From Rhynchospora pubera (taxonomy: Eukaryota > Streptophyta > Magnoliopsida > Poales > Cyperaceae): a DNA stretch of 64,000 nt. The DNA lies in NCBI GenBank assembly GCA_028095005.1, contig CM051462.1:84269846-84333845 (forward strand), given 5' to 3'. Below the pieces are notes generated by a model. The model saw nothing but the letters and a program-made list of their open reading frames with translations, was not told the DNA's origin and searched no databases. The position numbers were made by a program, and so were the translations under genes. Shown piece by piece: positions 25,838 through 38,024 of this stretch; within the stretch, counting starts at the first letter, position 1; every line of letters begins with the position of its first letter.

Positions 25838-28460
25838 TAAAAGGAGAAATTGCATTTGGAAATAAGTGAAGTGTAAAAGAGTTTGTTCATAGTTTTGACT
25901 TGCTGAACATTTGGATTTCCTGCGGAGGTGGGTTTTTGTAAATTAAGAGGGTATATAGATATGGAATAGCGGCTTTGTCTTTCTTTCTTTCTTTTTTTTT
26001 TTTTTTGGGTTTTCCGAGAGTTATTCTATAATTTGTTAGTTGAAAAATAATAATGAAAGAGAAACCTAGAGTGGCATGGCATGTGTTTGTTGGTAGTACC
26101 AAAATTATTGCACGAGTTGCTAATTTGGTGTGCATGTTTTAACCTAACAGTATCTTAAATTATTGCGCTTTTGTACTATGAATGCTAATGGACCCTAAAA
26201 ATCTAATGAGTTACACTAATTTGGTCCACCAAAATGTACTGTCTGTCTAATACACAATTAAACTACTCATAAATTTAAGTGTCATTTATTAAGACACAAT
26301 GTCCTTCAGGAAATGACATGACATTTTCTAAGAATAGAATGTTATGACTCTGAATTGGTATCAATATTGTACTTATGATTTTCCTTTCGATCCATAGAAT
26401 TAAATTAAAGCCTGCAACTGATCGACCCATCGTGCACCAAGTAAAGGCATACTATAGTAATTGAAAGATTTAAACGGAACATAACATCTGTGGCTAATCA
26501 TTATGATCTATATGAAATTCTATGAAAAAACTTTTAGTTAATTTCGATTCTAATTTTACTAAAATATGTAAAAATGATTGAGCGTACATATCAAAAGCTG
26601 CGGATATATACAAAATTAAAATTCCTAATTTTCTACAATATAATTTTTATTGTTAAATTTTATTTTTCAATACGTTTCTGCAATAAATATTGAACATTGA
26701 CAACTAAGAAGAACTGAAGTCTCTTTCAACCACTAAATGCTCACATCCAACTTTGCACCGGTCCAATTACTGTATTCATCCAAATTGGGCCCAATTTATT
26801 TGATTGTTTCCTGTTGCCTTCTTCCTGAATTGAAGAGTATAGAAGAAACAAATAAAACAAGTATCTGTACCTCAAATGTCTACTTAATATTCTCTCATGT
26901 AACCGTTCATTTTTTTTCCCCATTTTCTTTTTCATATTTGAAATCCTTCCAATGGCGCATTGATCAGGTATGGCCTTAGTTACAAGTAACAACTTACCTA
27001 CTTACTGATTAGTGATTTTTTTTTTTAAGACAAACTAGATAGAGACTATCTAGTGTATACTGATTAGTGATTACAATGGTGAATTGGTCGGGTCAGGATG
27101 ACCTTATTCTTTATACGTTGAAATGTCAAGTAAACGAAATGACGATTTTAATTTTATTTAATGTCCATTGTGGATGGAATTATCTAATCTATTATCAAAT
27201 ATATGTTTGGTGTATTCTGGACCTAAGATTAAAGAATCTTGGAGAACACCGTACAACATCTGCTTTTGTTTGTTGTACGTTGCATAATTTGCATTGCGTT
27301 GTCCTGTGGCATAAAATTAGTCACCACGGATTGGTACCAATTTAATATCAGATGGGTAAAACCCTCCAACTTACTGAAATTTAATATTCACAAAAAGGAT
27401 CTCCATCCGAATTTTGAATTTGCAACCTCCACTTAAAGTACACCGTCCTTCACTACTTGACTAAAGTCAATTGTCAAAGATAATTTCATAATTCTAATTT
27501 GGTCTCCCATGCGTGTCACAAATTTATCGGAAATATATATTTCACTTTTAGTAGTTTCTCAGTTTACTGAACTTTTAAATAATCCAACAAAAGTACTTGG
27601 CCAAAATAATTTGACAATTTGAAAGCATTAAGCCATTAACGTCTTTTGTTGAAGTATTAATTTTCTGCTCCTACAAACACTTGTTTTGTAAACCTCAGTA
27701 GTTCCTTTTACATGATTTAACTTTTTGGAAAGATTAAAAATTTAAAACTCATGTTAGAATTTTCATTAATTAATTTTTGACAAATATGAAATAAGACAGA
27801 TTGACTTGATTGTAAGAACTTCTAAATTTTTGCCATGAACAAAGTTTACAGGCCTTTCATGATGCTCAAACAAACTCGGGGTTTCTAATTTTCCTTTACA
27901 GCTGCAATTAGGACTTATAGTTACAGTACGGAAATTTTGCGACTTTTGTGTGCACATTTAAGAACGGTTTGCTTGAGTAAAAGGACATACAACTTTTGTG
28001 TCATAGTGGAATTATGGAAGATTGGTCCCTTCTCTATCATTTGCATATAGCGACTATTCGTATAACAAGTTGTGGCGTCTTACTTGACCCTACTTTGTCT
28101 GAGCTGGGGGTAGATGTTGTGATTATGGTGTATATTCTCTCCTGTTGAATGGTTGGTCTGTGCTTTATCACAAGCCAAATGAAGTTGCTCCAAATGGGAT
28201 CATAATAGAACTGAAAATAGCCATTCACTTACTGGGATATGATCCCTATCTTTTTTTGATTCAAAATTTTGTAATATATTGTTAAACCAATAAAATATGA
28301 AGTTCAGTCATCACTTTATTGGTTTTTTCAAAAAGAAGGGGAAAAAGTACTTATTTGAGTAAATTGCACATGACTTTTCTTTTCCCATTTGTGTCTCCGA
28401 AAACTTTCATTATTATTTTTAGCGTTTCAAATTTTTACTAATAATATTATTATTGTTAAG
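25838..28460. other. 3' region of DUF547 gene and spacer
   Basis: The first ~250 bp contain candidate polyadenylation motifs (AATAATAATGAAAG near 26047). The rest is AT-rich. A degenerate minus-strand SINE-like piece (TAGTCAAGTAG, then a poor B box) lies near 27390-27470. No further gene is supported. Confidence 0.45.
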
Positions 28461-28463
28461 AGC

Positions 28464-28577
28464 ATTGCACGGATGTGTCTCGCACAAGTACCTATTCTCA
28501 AAATTCCATGCTTCAAATGACTGATCCAGGTTGTTGACTCTCTTCTTTATATCAAAATCTTGTTGGAAATCAAAATT

Positions 28578-28618
<41 letters not shown>

Positions 28619-28824
28619 TTTACTATTTGTATTCAGATTTTTAAAACCTCCTTAATTAGTTAGTTTCAGATCATTCAATAATAACAGTTTAAAAAAAATT
28701 TGAAAAAAATATAAATTTGATTTCTAATAAGATTTCAATATGAAAAGAGGTTGAATGTTCCGACCGGTGGTTTAAAGTACAAAAGTTGAGAATACATGCA
28801 TTGCACGGAACGCATCCGTGCAAT
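28464..28824. mobile_element. Shared-core hairpin element B (tip ATTGCACGGATG)
   Basis: Tips ATTGCACGGATG and CGCATCCGTGCAAT are inverted. The interior has the common core: 'atcttgttggaaatcaaaat' against 'gatttctaataagatttcaa'. A (TA)n run (28580-28614) has expanded inside the left arm. Non-coding; target duplication not found. Confidence 0.68.
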
Positions 28825-29636
28825 CGTTGCATTTTAGCAATCCTCTTATTTTGTTAATATCCATCAAAGAAATATATTTTAATTTAATTAGATTAGTTAT
28901 TTAGAAATTTATAAACATTTTTTTCTAGTTGACAGGTGATAGAAGATGACATGATGCTTATGAAGGTATCCACGCATGATGCCTTTAAAAGATGATCTCC
29001 TACTGATTTGTCTCATGTCATCTACATTGGTTGTGCGGTTGCATTTATGCTATGCGCAGTGTTGGACAGAACGCATATGTCAGCAACTATGATATGCCAC
29101 TTGTATCTACTAAAAATAACATCGGCCAATCTTTAAATTAATCCATTTCTATATTCATTTGCTTGAGAAAGAGAAACATTATGTTAAAGACAATTGGAAC
29201 AAGTTAGAAACAATATAGCAATAAAAAAGTTACTACTTTAAATGTAAAAATACTAATTAATAATTTAAAGACCAAATTAAAACTTTAATACTTTTCTCAA
29301 TTTCGGCATGTGACCAGCTCACCTCACTTATCCAAACAATCAACTCTTTTCTTCCAATTGCAGAGACTCAACAGTCTCAACAACCTAATCAGCTTCACTG
29401 CTTCTTTAAGAATGACTCCTTCACTTCTACTGCCTTCTAAAATTTTCTCCAACTTTTTCCCAAAATACCCTCACGTCTCAGGCACATATGACGGCTTAAA
29501 ATTTCACCAAGAGTCACAATTTTTCTTTGGCTACTACTTCAAGACAGGCTGGCAACAATTGATAATTTACATAAAAGAGGGATGCATATCTAGTTAATAG
29601 ATGCAGTCTTTGTTACAATGATTGTGAATCAGCCTT
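28825..29636. other. AT-rich spacer
   Basis: No confident feature. A minus-strand piece near 29310-29440 reads for about 35 codons without recognisable family and could be an extra exon of the unidentified locus next to it. Confidence 0.35.
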
Positions 29637-31755
29637 TCACATTACTAATTCCTGCCCCTTTTTCTCGACTACTATACAACTGGTGTTCAACCTTGCATCA
29701 GTTTTTTTCATCTCTTCTATATAACTGAACTTGCATTGCTTCCCAATGAACATTCTCTGGTTCACAAGCAGTTGCTGGCAATCACTTGCTATTACCTCAG
29801 GCGAGAGAGGTGCTTCAGGGTATTCAGAGATACCATCTCCGCACCTATGGTCATAGCTAAAAGGGTAACTGAAGAATGGCGAATTTTTGCGGTTCAATAG
29901 AAAATTTACCAATTGTCCTTTTTTTATTTTTATTTTTGAGACATGCTAAAATCAGCCACGACTGACAACTGCTATTATATCTCAACTTTTGAGGTTCTAA
30001 TGGCTAATCTAAACCGTTGAATATGTTCTCCATATTAAAATCTCATTGGAGAACAAATTTTACATTTTTTGTGATTTTAAAAAATCATAGTTATTGAAGG
30101 GTCCAGAATTGTTTAGATTAGAATTTTTGTAAAATACCAAATAAATACTAAAAAATTTCAGAAAAATATAAAATTTTGTCTCCAACGAAATTTCAATATG
30201 GAGAACACATTACATGGTTCGGATCAACTGTTAGAATCTCAAAAATGGAGATTTGATGATAGCTAACGGGTCTATCCGTCGGTCGTAGCTGATTTTAGCC
30301 TATCTCTTTATTTTTTAAGCTAGCAGCTTACTGCTGTTTTCATCGTTACTTTTGTTTTTATTTAGATCTGATAGCAAAAAAAAAAAAAAAAAAATCTCCA
30401 CTTAACCAAAGAAGGGAAAATAACCACCAATCTAACAAAAAGTCGATGACAGACAAACAATTAACGACCTCGATCTAAAAGACAAGAAGAAGAAAGATGT
30501 TATTACCTGCATAAAGGAAAGCCTAACTGGAAAGGAAGGTGACAAAGAAGAAGCACAACACAAAAGCAACCTGAAAAAGGTACAATAGAAAAGGTAAAGA
30601 GAAGTATTCTGCTTACTTGAGGAAGAAAAAGCAACAACAGAGTAATTGATCAATTCTGAATGTTGAACGTAAATTAATTTACACATAATTAGTACCTTTG
30701 ATTTGAGCTTCCTTTACACTTCATCTTTGGAATCCAACTCGGCTTATAATTCTTGTAATTTCTTCAAGTACTTGGTCTATGCATGCTTGAAGTTTTGTGG
30801 CACAAACAATTGACCGAATGAAGCTTGAAGAAGCTAAATAATCTCCCTCGCCCAAGCTAGAACAGAATATTCAAGTTCCAGTTAAATTGCTACCCTCCTG
30901 AAAGAGGAAGGAATTAATGTACCGGTAGTCATGCACAGTTATCATGAAACAATAGATAAACACAATTTGGACATAAGTAGTGGTACATGCCATATCACCA
31001 TTCAAATCAGTAAACGCTAATTCAGCTTCTATCATCTGTCATCAAGATAAAATGTAAATAACTTGAGCTAATGACTTTTTCTATTTATAGAATAGTAAAC
31101 TAAGAAAATAGAGAAAACAAAAAGACTAACCTGAATGGGGTAGCGAACAAAGTCTCTGATTTTTGTGGTCATATCTTCCTTGCAGTTCTTCTAAAAAAAA
31201 GGAAAAAAAAAAACCATGAAGGCCAAAACAATACAACTGCTAATAAACCATGCACCAAATCTTTTTACAATCTAGTTGAGGTATCATTGCAACAATTTAG
31301 GTTCAAACAATTTGAGTAGCTTCCCTGCGATCAGTACAGTGATGCGAAAAGGCATTTAATCGGGAAAAAAATGGTAAGAAACAAAATATAAATTATACTA
31401 AATAGAAAAGAAAGCGATCAACCTGATTTTGTGAGCTTTTCCGTTTTCCCCAAAGATAAAGCTAAAAAATCTACAGGGGTGTTCGCTAAGCCTTAATAAT
31501 TGTTCCTGTGAGAGTCTCGATCAAAGAACAAAAAAAAATACATAATTGTAAAACAATTAAAACCAACAATACGACGAACAGTTTCTCTCACATTAATTTT
31601 TAATGACTAACGAAAAATCTAATAATATCAAGCGTGATTACCTCAAGGTTGATGTCTTTCTATCAAGCACATCTCATCTCAAATTGCCTCCTCCTGTCGA
31701 GATGGATCTCTAAATGTTGATCTCGTTGTTCTAAGTATAATTTTGCAGCTTGTTA
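29637..31755 (-). other. Minus-strand exon-like segments of an unidentified gene
   Basis: Four stretches read like coding DNA and lack family resemblance I can name. 31655-31752 gives 'KLYLEQRDQHLEIHLDRRRQ', coiled-coil-like. 31131-31193 gives 'KEDMTTKIRDFVRYPIQ' between an AG and a GT. About 30708-30860 gives 'DYLASSSFIRSIVCATKLQA' and 'CIDQVLEEITRIISRV', ending in a stop. 29637-29912 is a 91-codon open frame with 'EYPEAPLSPEVIASDCQQLL'. I could not join them in one frame, so they may be parts of one gene, of a decayed copy, or chance. A hairpin element (29938-30306) sits between two of them. Confidence 0.3.
29938..30306. mobile_element. Shared-core hairpin element C (tip GCTAAAATCAGC)
   Basis: Left end GAGACATGCTAAAATCAGCC is answered by the reverse of the right end GAGATAGGCTAAAATCAGC. 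Flanks are a matching 9-mer TTTATTTTT (29929-29937 and 30307-30315); this is low complexity, so the match is suggestive only. The interior is the common hairpin core ('aaaatctcattggagaacaa' against 'tgtctccaacgaaatttcaa'). Non-coding. Confidence 0.75.
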
Positions 31756-32834
31756 AAAGAGACACCACCGGAGTCGATAGAAGAATCGGCCGGAGAAGAT
31801 GAGTACAGATCAGTAGGTATGAGGACATACATAATCAGTATGTAATATGACAACAAATATGCTCTTCAAAAAGAAATACCAAGAAAAATTCATGTTAATC
31901 CTTTATTGTTAATTCGCTATTGACAGTGTTCTTTTTAGCCATCTAATATGCTTGTTGTTCTTAAAAGAAGTAATTTTTCACCAAACAACAAAAGACCCTT
32001 AGTATTCCTTCTTTGCGATTATATTTACTTTTGTCTTCATCATATCAAATCCAGGATTGTAAACTTCCTTTTAAAAAAAAACATCTTATAATATCTCCCA
32101 AGCAAGGCTACTGTAAGTTAAGAACAAATAAAAGTTACTGTATTCTAGGCCCGTCAGCTCGTGCAGTAGGTGAATAATTGCTAATGGCAAAGTGATTGAA
32201 ATGGCCATTAGAACACAGTAACTTTTAGTCTTGCATTTCAATCCTCTTTGATCCCATACCACAGCTTCATCCTTGGTTAATCCAGGCCCATCAGCTTGAC
32301 TCCGTCTACACCGACTAGATGACCTTGAAGCATTATATATAATATTCTAATAACTTACAACTTCCTAATGGCCATACATTTTGTGAATAATTGCGGCTAA
32401 AGCAACATAAAGAAACAATGACTAACTTTAATTGGAAGAACATAATCAGAAAGGAAAATAAAATCATAACAAAAGGAAAATACTCATACTCAAGGTTAAT
32501 TGGAGGTGATGGTCCTACATGTAGGCCCATCCTTACTGCTTTACAGGTTCAACATTGAAGGAGTGGCTGTTATGGAGTCTTGCTCAATTACTTTTAATGC
32601 TACCTGCACATAGAAGCAATCAGCACAAAAATTACATTGATAACATTATCTGTGCACCTACCTCTAAAATTGAGTTAGATTTTATACTGATTACATTGAC
32701 AATTGATTGCAAAGTGATTGCCAACCAGTATCCATGACATCTCTCTATCAGATTACAATCAATTGACAAAAAAAGTTCACAGAATCACATCTTCTGTCTC
32801 TCGAATACATCTATACCAGTATCTCTGAACATCT

Positions 32835-33246
32835 TCAAATGAAGTTCAATTGTTGATCGGATATCCTAAGGATTCCTTGAAGCATATGGAAAGAATTAAA
32901 ATACACATTAAGATGCTGCATAGAAGATTTATCTTGTCTCGGATTCTGTAATGCTTGTATATATAGCAACCTTTCATGACTAAGACTGCAATATATGGCA
33001 CAATATGCCTCACCCTCACCTGAAAATTGATGGTATAGAATAATACATTGGTAGTTAAATTTGAGAGAAAAATCATCAGACCTAAAAATTAAGTGAAATT
33101 GGAAGGAACAAAAACAACCAAAAAGGATGGTACAGAAAAATACCGTGTTTAATATTCAAAATTTCTTGAGTTGATGCAAATAAAAATGGAAAAGAAGAGG
33201 TTAGATCGTTGGCAAGTTGGTGGTGAAGAGCTTTGAGCGACTCCAT
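32835..33246 (-). CDS. Candidate two-exon small protein or 5' part of an unidentified gene
   Basis: Exon 1 (33144-33246) starts at an ATG and reads 'MESLKALHHQLANDLTSS...', ending at a GT. Exon 2 (32835-33019) follows an AG. It continues in frame 'EGEAYCAIYCSLSHERLLYI' and 'QHLNVYFNSFHMLQGILR' to a TGA. The two join in frame to 95 residues with balanced composition, unlike the lysine/isoleucine-rich chance frames nearby. I recognise no domain. The exon 2 end may instead be an internal donor leading to the segments further down the minus strand. There is a stop upstream of the ATG in frame, supporting the start. Confidence 0.38.
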
Positions 33247-34196
33247 CTCTTCTTCAAGTTCATCACTTCTTTTAGTTCATTATCTCATCCCTCATCCCTT
33301 CCAGACTGACACCAGCTTTGAACGAACAGAAGGAAAAAAAAGTGATGAACATAGTGGAGCAAAACTCAACGGGGGGAGAGAGAGCACTGACAGGAGAAAA
33401 AAAAAGAAAGAAGTATCCAGAAGAGATCTGTACGCACATGATTTTTTTAATCGAACGGATGCGATCGAATGAAGGAAAACGAACGGCCAGAATCAAAATA
33501 CTGTCTGAACAACTGTTTACCCACAGTAATTTCGGATCCGGGTTGAATTGCAGAGATTAACATATTAAATGAGATGATGATGATGATGTAATGAACTTCT
33601 TTTTTATATACAAAAGGCATTGGGCGCATGACCCATGCTTTTATTTTCAAAAAAAAAAAAACTTTAGCACTTTTCAGAAATAGTGTAAGTCTACCTATTA
33701 CCTTTTCGTTTCTATCAGCCCTTTGTAGCTTTTAGTTATGTCATTTGCTTCTCTCTAATTATTTATTGATAGCAACAGAATGGGCAGTTGTTTCATGCCA
33801 AGCCGGCTTTAGCTATCGTAGTTTTACTAATTTTTTCTAAAACTATTTTGGGCTGTATGTGCTTGGGCTCAGAAACGAAATCCAAGACAAGGTTGTACCA
33901 ATCCCATTATACCCCGCTATTATACAAATTTTGCTATGTTATGTTTGTAGAATTGTACTTTAATTTTTATTTTTTCTTTCTTTTTTGCTTTTTTTTTAAA
34001 GCTTGGCAGCCGCTGCCCTGCAATTTTTTTTTAAAAAAAAACAAATTTTGCTATGTGCAGAAGATCAAGTGCCCAATATTATAATATGAACACAAGTCAT
34101 TTCTTTATTAATTATAACAAGAAAATCCAATAAAACACATATATTGTTCATATATTTAGACCTCAAACGCAAAACAATAACCTAATACACAGCTTG
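33247..34196. other. Spacer
   Basis: The first ~300 bp would be the leader and promoter of the minus-strand candidate. The rest is T-rich. No gene or bounded repeat is supported. Confidence 0.4.
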
Positions 34197-34637
34197 TTAC
34201 TGAATGAGGTCAAAAGCAGAGACGTCAAAGCTGTCAGAAAGCCCGGTGCCCGTCTTGAATGTAATCTTCTCCTTAGAAGCCTCTTCGATACAAACCTCGA
34301 CGACAGAAAGCCAGACTGTCAGAGCATCAGCTCTTTAGTTAGTTTTAACTCCTGTTATCTTCCTCAACTTTCCTTTCTCCACGAAAGCCGTCACCTCGGT
34401 GGCATACGACACCACCTGTTTGATCTTCTTGAAAGTATGTTCAATCTTTTTCTTCTGAACGAGCCATATGAAACCGGCATTTTTGTTGTAACCAAACTCT
34501 TCTATATTTTCCAGAGGAAACATACCATTCGGGAGGCTGGGCTGTTTCAGTAGCTCAACTAACTTCTTCTTGCATTCTGCATCTCCTTTGCTCATTTCAG
34601 CACCATGGCGGTAGTTCTCGATAGTTTTCGATGCCAA
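34197..34637 (-). pseudogene. Broken DUF538 gene copy
   Basis: From the ATG at 34637 it reads 100 residues that align with the intact DUF538 protein at 35969-36391 ('FPLENIEEFGYNKNAGFIW', 'VEKGKLRKITGVKT'). An in-frame TAA then sits at 34335-34337. The same frame resumes at once and matches the rest of the family ('LSVVEVCIEEASKEKITF', 'GLSDSFDVSAFDLIQ'), ending at 34197-34199. Compared with the intact copy the break region is 12 bp longer, best explained by two small insertions of 5 and 7 bp. The first shifts the frame into TAA and the second restores it. The protein would lose the last third of the domain. It could still be expressed as a truncated product. Divergent from its intact paralogue. 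Confidence 0.88.
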
Positions 34638-35830
34638 TTTTATAGGTCGATGTGAAGCTTTGGTTTGGTACGAGGTTGCTTTGTTTTACTATTTAAGGAA
34701 GGATGTGAAGAAATGGGATGAGATAAACTCAGACTTCTGGATGTTTATATATATATCCATGGCCGAAATCGAAGTTAACACTTGGCATAACTGGTAGTAT
34801 ATTTAAGTTGTGAGTTTGACCGAGTTGGTCAATTTTGCACTAATTAATTATATTAGGGGTTTCTGTTTTGCCTAAATGGTCCACCTCGGCCAACAGCTCT
34901 ATTTATGAAAATTAAGGAAACAAATTTCCTTGGTAGAATACAGAATGTGTAAAATGTCCTTTTTTTTCAATACAAAAGAGAATATTAGGATTCCTTTTGC
35001 AATGACAAGAGAGAACTTGGGATAAAGAGTCAAACATATTATATTTGGAGCAAAGATGCCGATATATATTAATTTTAAACGGATCCTATTTTAATTTCTT
35101 TTGTTTCAGCGAATACTAATATTGTTTAATTTGAAAAAAAATTGACATTAGATTTCTTTCACAAATATGACAATCGTGACAACATGGCAATACTCACTAA
35201 AACAACAATATTGCAGATACGTGTTTGTACTTTGAAACTTTGAATAGAGCTAGAATTAAATTATAAATGGAACAAGTTTCTACGTTCGTGCAAATTGAAA
35301 ATCAAATAATCTTCAATTCAGCAATTAATACTTTGATGATTCAATTTTATTAGTGAACTAAAACTTCTAAAAAAGTAATAATTCAAATGACTTAATCAGT
35401 TTTCTAATTTTAGCAAACTAAACTAAATTGAGCAGATTATTATTAATTATTTTTTTTGAAAGGTAAAAGCCCGTAGGCAATTGAATACATTATCGATTAT
35501 CCCATGATTCCCTTCTCATACATGCATCATGCATGTATACATGAATTAAATATTGTCCAGATAAAGACACTATAAATTCAAGTCCATATAAATAGTCAAC
35601 TTGGGGCTGTCAACCGTGAATTGTACGGTCTAATAAAAGAGGACTAGACTAAGACTAGATTCTTGTACACGTAACACGCCAGACTGGCTAGCCAGGCCTG
35701 AAGTCAGTTATGGCGAACTGTATCTGTATGAATAAATAATGCCACCATAACCTTACCAAGTCAAATTTATCCATAAAATCGCCACGCATACAATTAACTC
35801 ACAGTCACAACCCTCCTCACTCAGACCTTT
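34638..35830. other. Divergent intergenic region between two DUF538 copies
   Basis: About 1.3 kb of AT-rich DNA separates the two start codons. It must hold both promoters. A 'ttatatatatatcc' stretch near 34745 could serve the minus copy. Nothing else is identified. Confidence 0.4.
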
Positions 35831-35839
35831 CTATATAAG
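35831..35839 (+). promoter_or_regulatory. Probable TATA box of the intact DUF538 gene
   Basis: CTATATAAG lies about 130 bp before the ATG at 35969, a usual distance allowing a leader of about 100 bases. Chosen by motif and spacing only. Confidence 0.6.
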
Positions 35840-35968
35840 CAAGTCCAGCCATTCTGTCTTAATCATAACAAGCAACACTTCATTAACTACACTAGCAGTT
35901 TAACACAATCTCAAATCCTACCTAGTTTCAAAAACAAAAGAAAAAAAAGACTCACACAGAAAATTCAA

Positions 35969-36391
35969 ATGGCAACTCAGATCATTAGAAACCACCGTGA
36001 GGGTGCCGACATCACCAAAGGCGATTCCGACTGCAAGAAGAAGTCCCTTCAAGTACTTCAAGAGCTCGGCCTCCCGAAAGGTCTCTTTCCTCTTGAGAAC
36101 ATAGAAGAGTTCGGTTACAACCGAAATGCCGGTTTCATATGGTTTGTGCAGAAGAAAAAGGTTGAACACACTTTCAAGAAGATCAAGCAGGTGGTGTCAT
36201 ACGCTCTTGAAGTGACGGCTTTTGTGGAGAAAGGTAAGTTGAAGAAGATAACTGGAGTTAAAACAAAGGAGTTGCTGCTCTGGCTTTCTGTTGTCGAGGT
36301 TTACATAGAAGAGGCTTCGAAAGGGAAGGTTACGTTTAAGACGGGTACAGGGCTTTCTGAAAGCTTCAATGCATCTGCTTTTGAGATATAA
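35969..36391 (+). CDS. DUF538 family protein, 140 residues
   Basis: Single exon, ATG to TAA. The sequence has the DUF538 hallmarks: 'LGLPKGLFPLENIEEFGYNR', then 'NAGFIWFVQKKKVEHTFKKI' and the C-terminal 'GLSESFNASAFEI'. DUF538 proteins are small beta-rich plant proteins of uncertain function; many respond to stress. This one has no signal peptide or membrane segment, so a cytosolic place is likely. It is slightly shorter than the commonest members, but the domain is complete. A TATA box lies upstream and AATAAA-like signals lie at about 36427 and 36515. The broken divergent paralogue at 34197-34637 shows that this arose as an inverted local duplication. Confidence 0.92.
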   Translation: MATQIIRNHREGADITKGDSDCKKKSLQVLQELGLPKGLFPLENIEEFGYNRNAGFIWFVQKKKVEHTFKKIKQVVSYALEVTAFVEKGKLKKITGVKTKELLLWLSVVEVYIEEASKGKVTFKTGTGLSESFNASAFEI

Positions 36392-37490
36392 GCAATTGTA
36401 GCTGCCATCTTTTATGCACATAAAAAAATAAAGATAATATCAATTCATAATACCGTCCTCTTTTTTTATTATTTTTTTTCTGTCAATGTGTGAACTTTGA
36501 TATGACTTTGTTATCAATAAAAGTGATTGTGAAAAGCTCGTTTTAATTACTGGATGGACTCTTGATGGATATGCAGTTATGCAGGCGATAATGCAGTGTG
36601 GACTACTAAACAAACACATGATGAAAACAGAGAATGCATTTTAAATTTAATCAAAACAGAGCATCTTCCTTAAACCTGAACAACAGAACATCTAAGTAGG
36701 AAGAAGTATATTGAATTTTCAGTTTAAAAAAACATTTATTCTTTCATGGAAAAATATATATATATTCTCTATTACGATACAAAATCAACACATATACTGC
36801 AATTAAGTATTCAATTTACAAAATATTTTCTACAGAATGTATTTTTCCGTTATCACCATATTAATTTAAGAGTTTATTTTATTTGTGTTCAATTTAGATA
36901 ATATTGGTCGTCACTTGGGTGTATAATATATTAACCATGTAAATCTTAATTTTTTTTGTCGAAGTCTTGACAGTTGTAAATCTTAAAGTTCACTTGATTC
37001 TCAATTCATCAATTACCTTTTTAAGAGTTCACCATAAATGTGTTTACTATATATTCAAATTAGCTCCTCGTATCTATTTTAGATATCTCTTTAGTTGTTC
37101 ACCTAGTCGTAGTTCATTGCAGGTAATTGTTCAGTTTATTGTAGCCTAGGCATCAGTTTCTTTTACATTTAATATATCAGTTTCCTTTTTAAATTATGTA
37201 CAAAGAATTCACATAAAAAAATAGAAAGTATTTCTATATAAGGTAAGGATGTTTCTATTTTGGCCTAAGTGAACTTGGAAAATGGAAAGTGGAAACCCAT
37301 TTTGCATTGCTTAATTTAGAAGACCTTATTTGTGCTGCTAAATTTGCCTGGGTGGCATATATAGTTCCTTTCTGAGCAAGTCGGTCTGTCTCATATATAC
37401 ACCAAAGAATAGGGATGCTTGCTTCCATTACGCTCCTTCAACTGAATTGACAATTTTTTAGAAAGCCATTTCCTAGCAAACAACTTAACC
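36392..37490. other. Spacer between DUF538 and RING genes
   Basis: Contains the DUF538 3' end with poly(A) motifs, then AT-rich DNA. 'tcatatatacacc' near 37391 is a possible TATA box for the RING gene about 100 bp further on. Confidence 0.45.
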
Positions 37491-38024
37491 ATGTCCAGCA
37501 ACGATTACATGACAATGTCAGCGCTTAATAATGGAGACTTAGCAGTAGGGGGTGTTATAACCTCCTCCTTGGTCCTCGTTGGTTTTGTCACTCTCTGTGC
37601 ATATGTTTACATCAAATGGTACTGTTTTTCTGAGCAAGAGGAAGAGGAAAGAATAGGCCAATCCATGAATCAAGTCCCAACCAGAAATGATGATGCATCC
37701 AACCAATTGCAGATGATTGGGCCCCTACCCCGGGAACCAATTATTATTAACATTTCAGACACAATCCCAATCTGTATTGTGTGCCTTGATCCGCTTATAC
37801 AGGAAGGAGAATCCGTTGTGCAGTGGCCGGCTTGCGGCCATTTTTTTCATGAGAAATGCATCAATCCGTGGTTGAATTTGCAGCAGGACTTGACTTGTCC
37901 CATCAATCCGCGGTGGAATTTGCATCACAACTCGACTTGTCCATTATGTAGGAAGTCCTTAGATGGTAAATGGCCTACAAGAGTTTTTCCTAAAGAACGG
38001 CCTCCAAGAGTTGATATAGTCTGA
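37491..38024 (+). CDS. ATL-like membrane RING-H2 protein (putative E3 ubiquitin ligase)
   Basis: Single exon, 177 residues. Residues about 20-42 form one hydrophobic segment (GGVITSSLVLVGFVTLCAY), followed by an acidic/charged stretch. The RING-H2 domain spans C95, C98, C115, H117, H120, C123, C150 and C153 in the order C-C-C-H-H-C-C-C. W126 after the sixth ligand is typical of E2-binding RINGs. Layout and intronless structure match the ATL family, whose members mark proteins with ubiquitin at membranes. Oddly, the spacing between the sixth and seventh ligands is 26 residues instead of the usual ten to twelve, because a 14-codon block is tandemly duplicated there. The classical GLD motif before the RING is not clear. 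Whether zinc binding survives the longer loop is unknown. Confidence 0.85.
   Translation: MSSNDYMTMSALNNGDLAVGGVITSSLVLVGFVTLCAYVYIKWYCFSEQEEEERIGQSMNQVPTRNDDASNQLQMIGPLPREPIIINISDTIPICIVCLDPLIQEGESVVQWPACGHFFHEKCINPWLNLQQDLTCPINPRWNLHHNSTCPLCRKSLDGKWPTRVFPKERPPRVDIV
37859..37942 (+). repeat. In-frame 42-bp tandem duplication inside the RING domain
   Basis: Two adjacent 42-bp units (37859-37900 and 37901-37942) start with CATCAATCCG and end with GACTTGTCC. They differ at 6 positions. In protein they read 'INPWLNLQQDLTCP' and 'INPRWNLHHNSTCP'. Confidence 0.95.
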
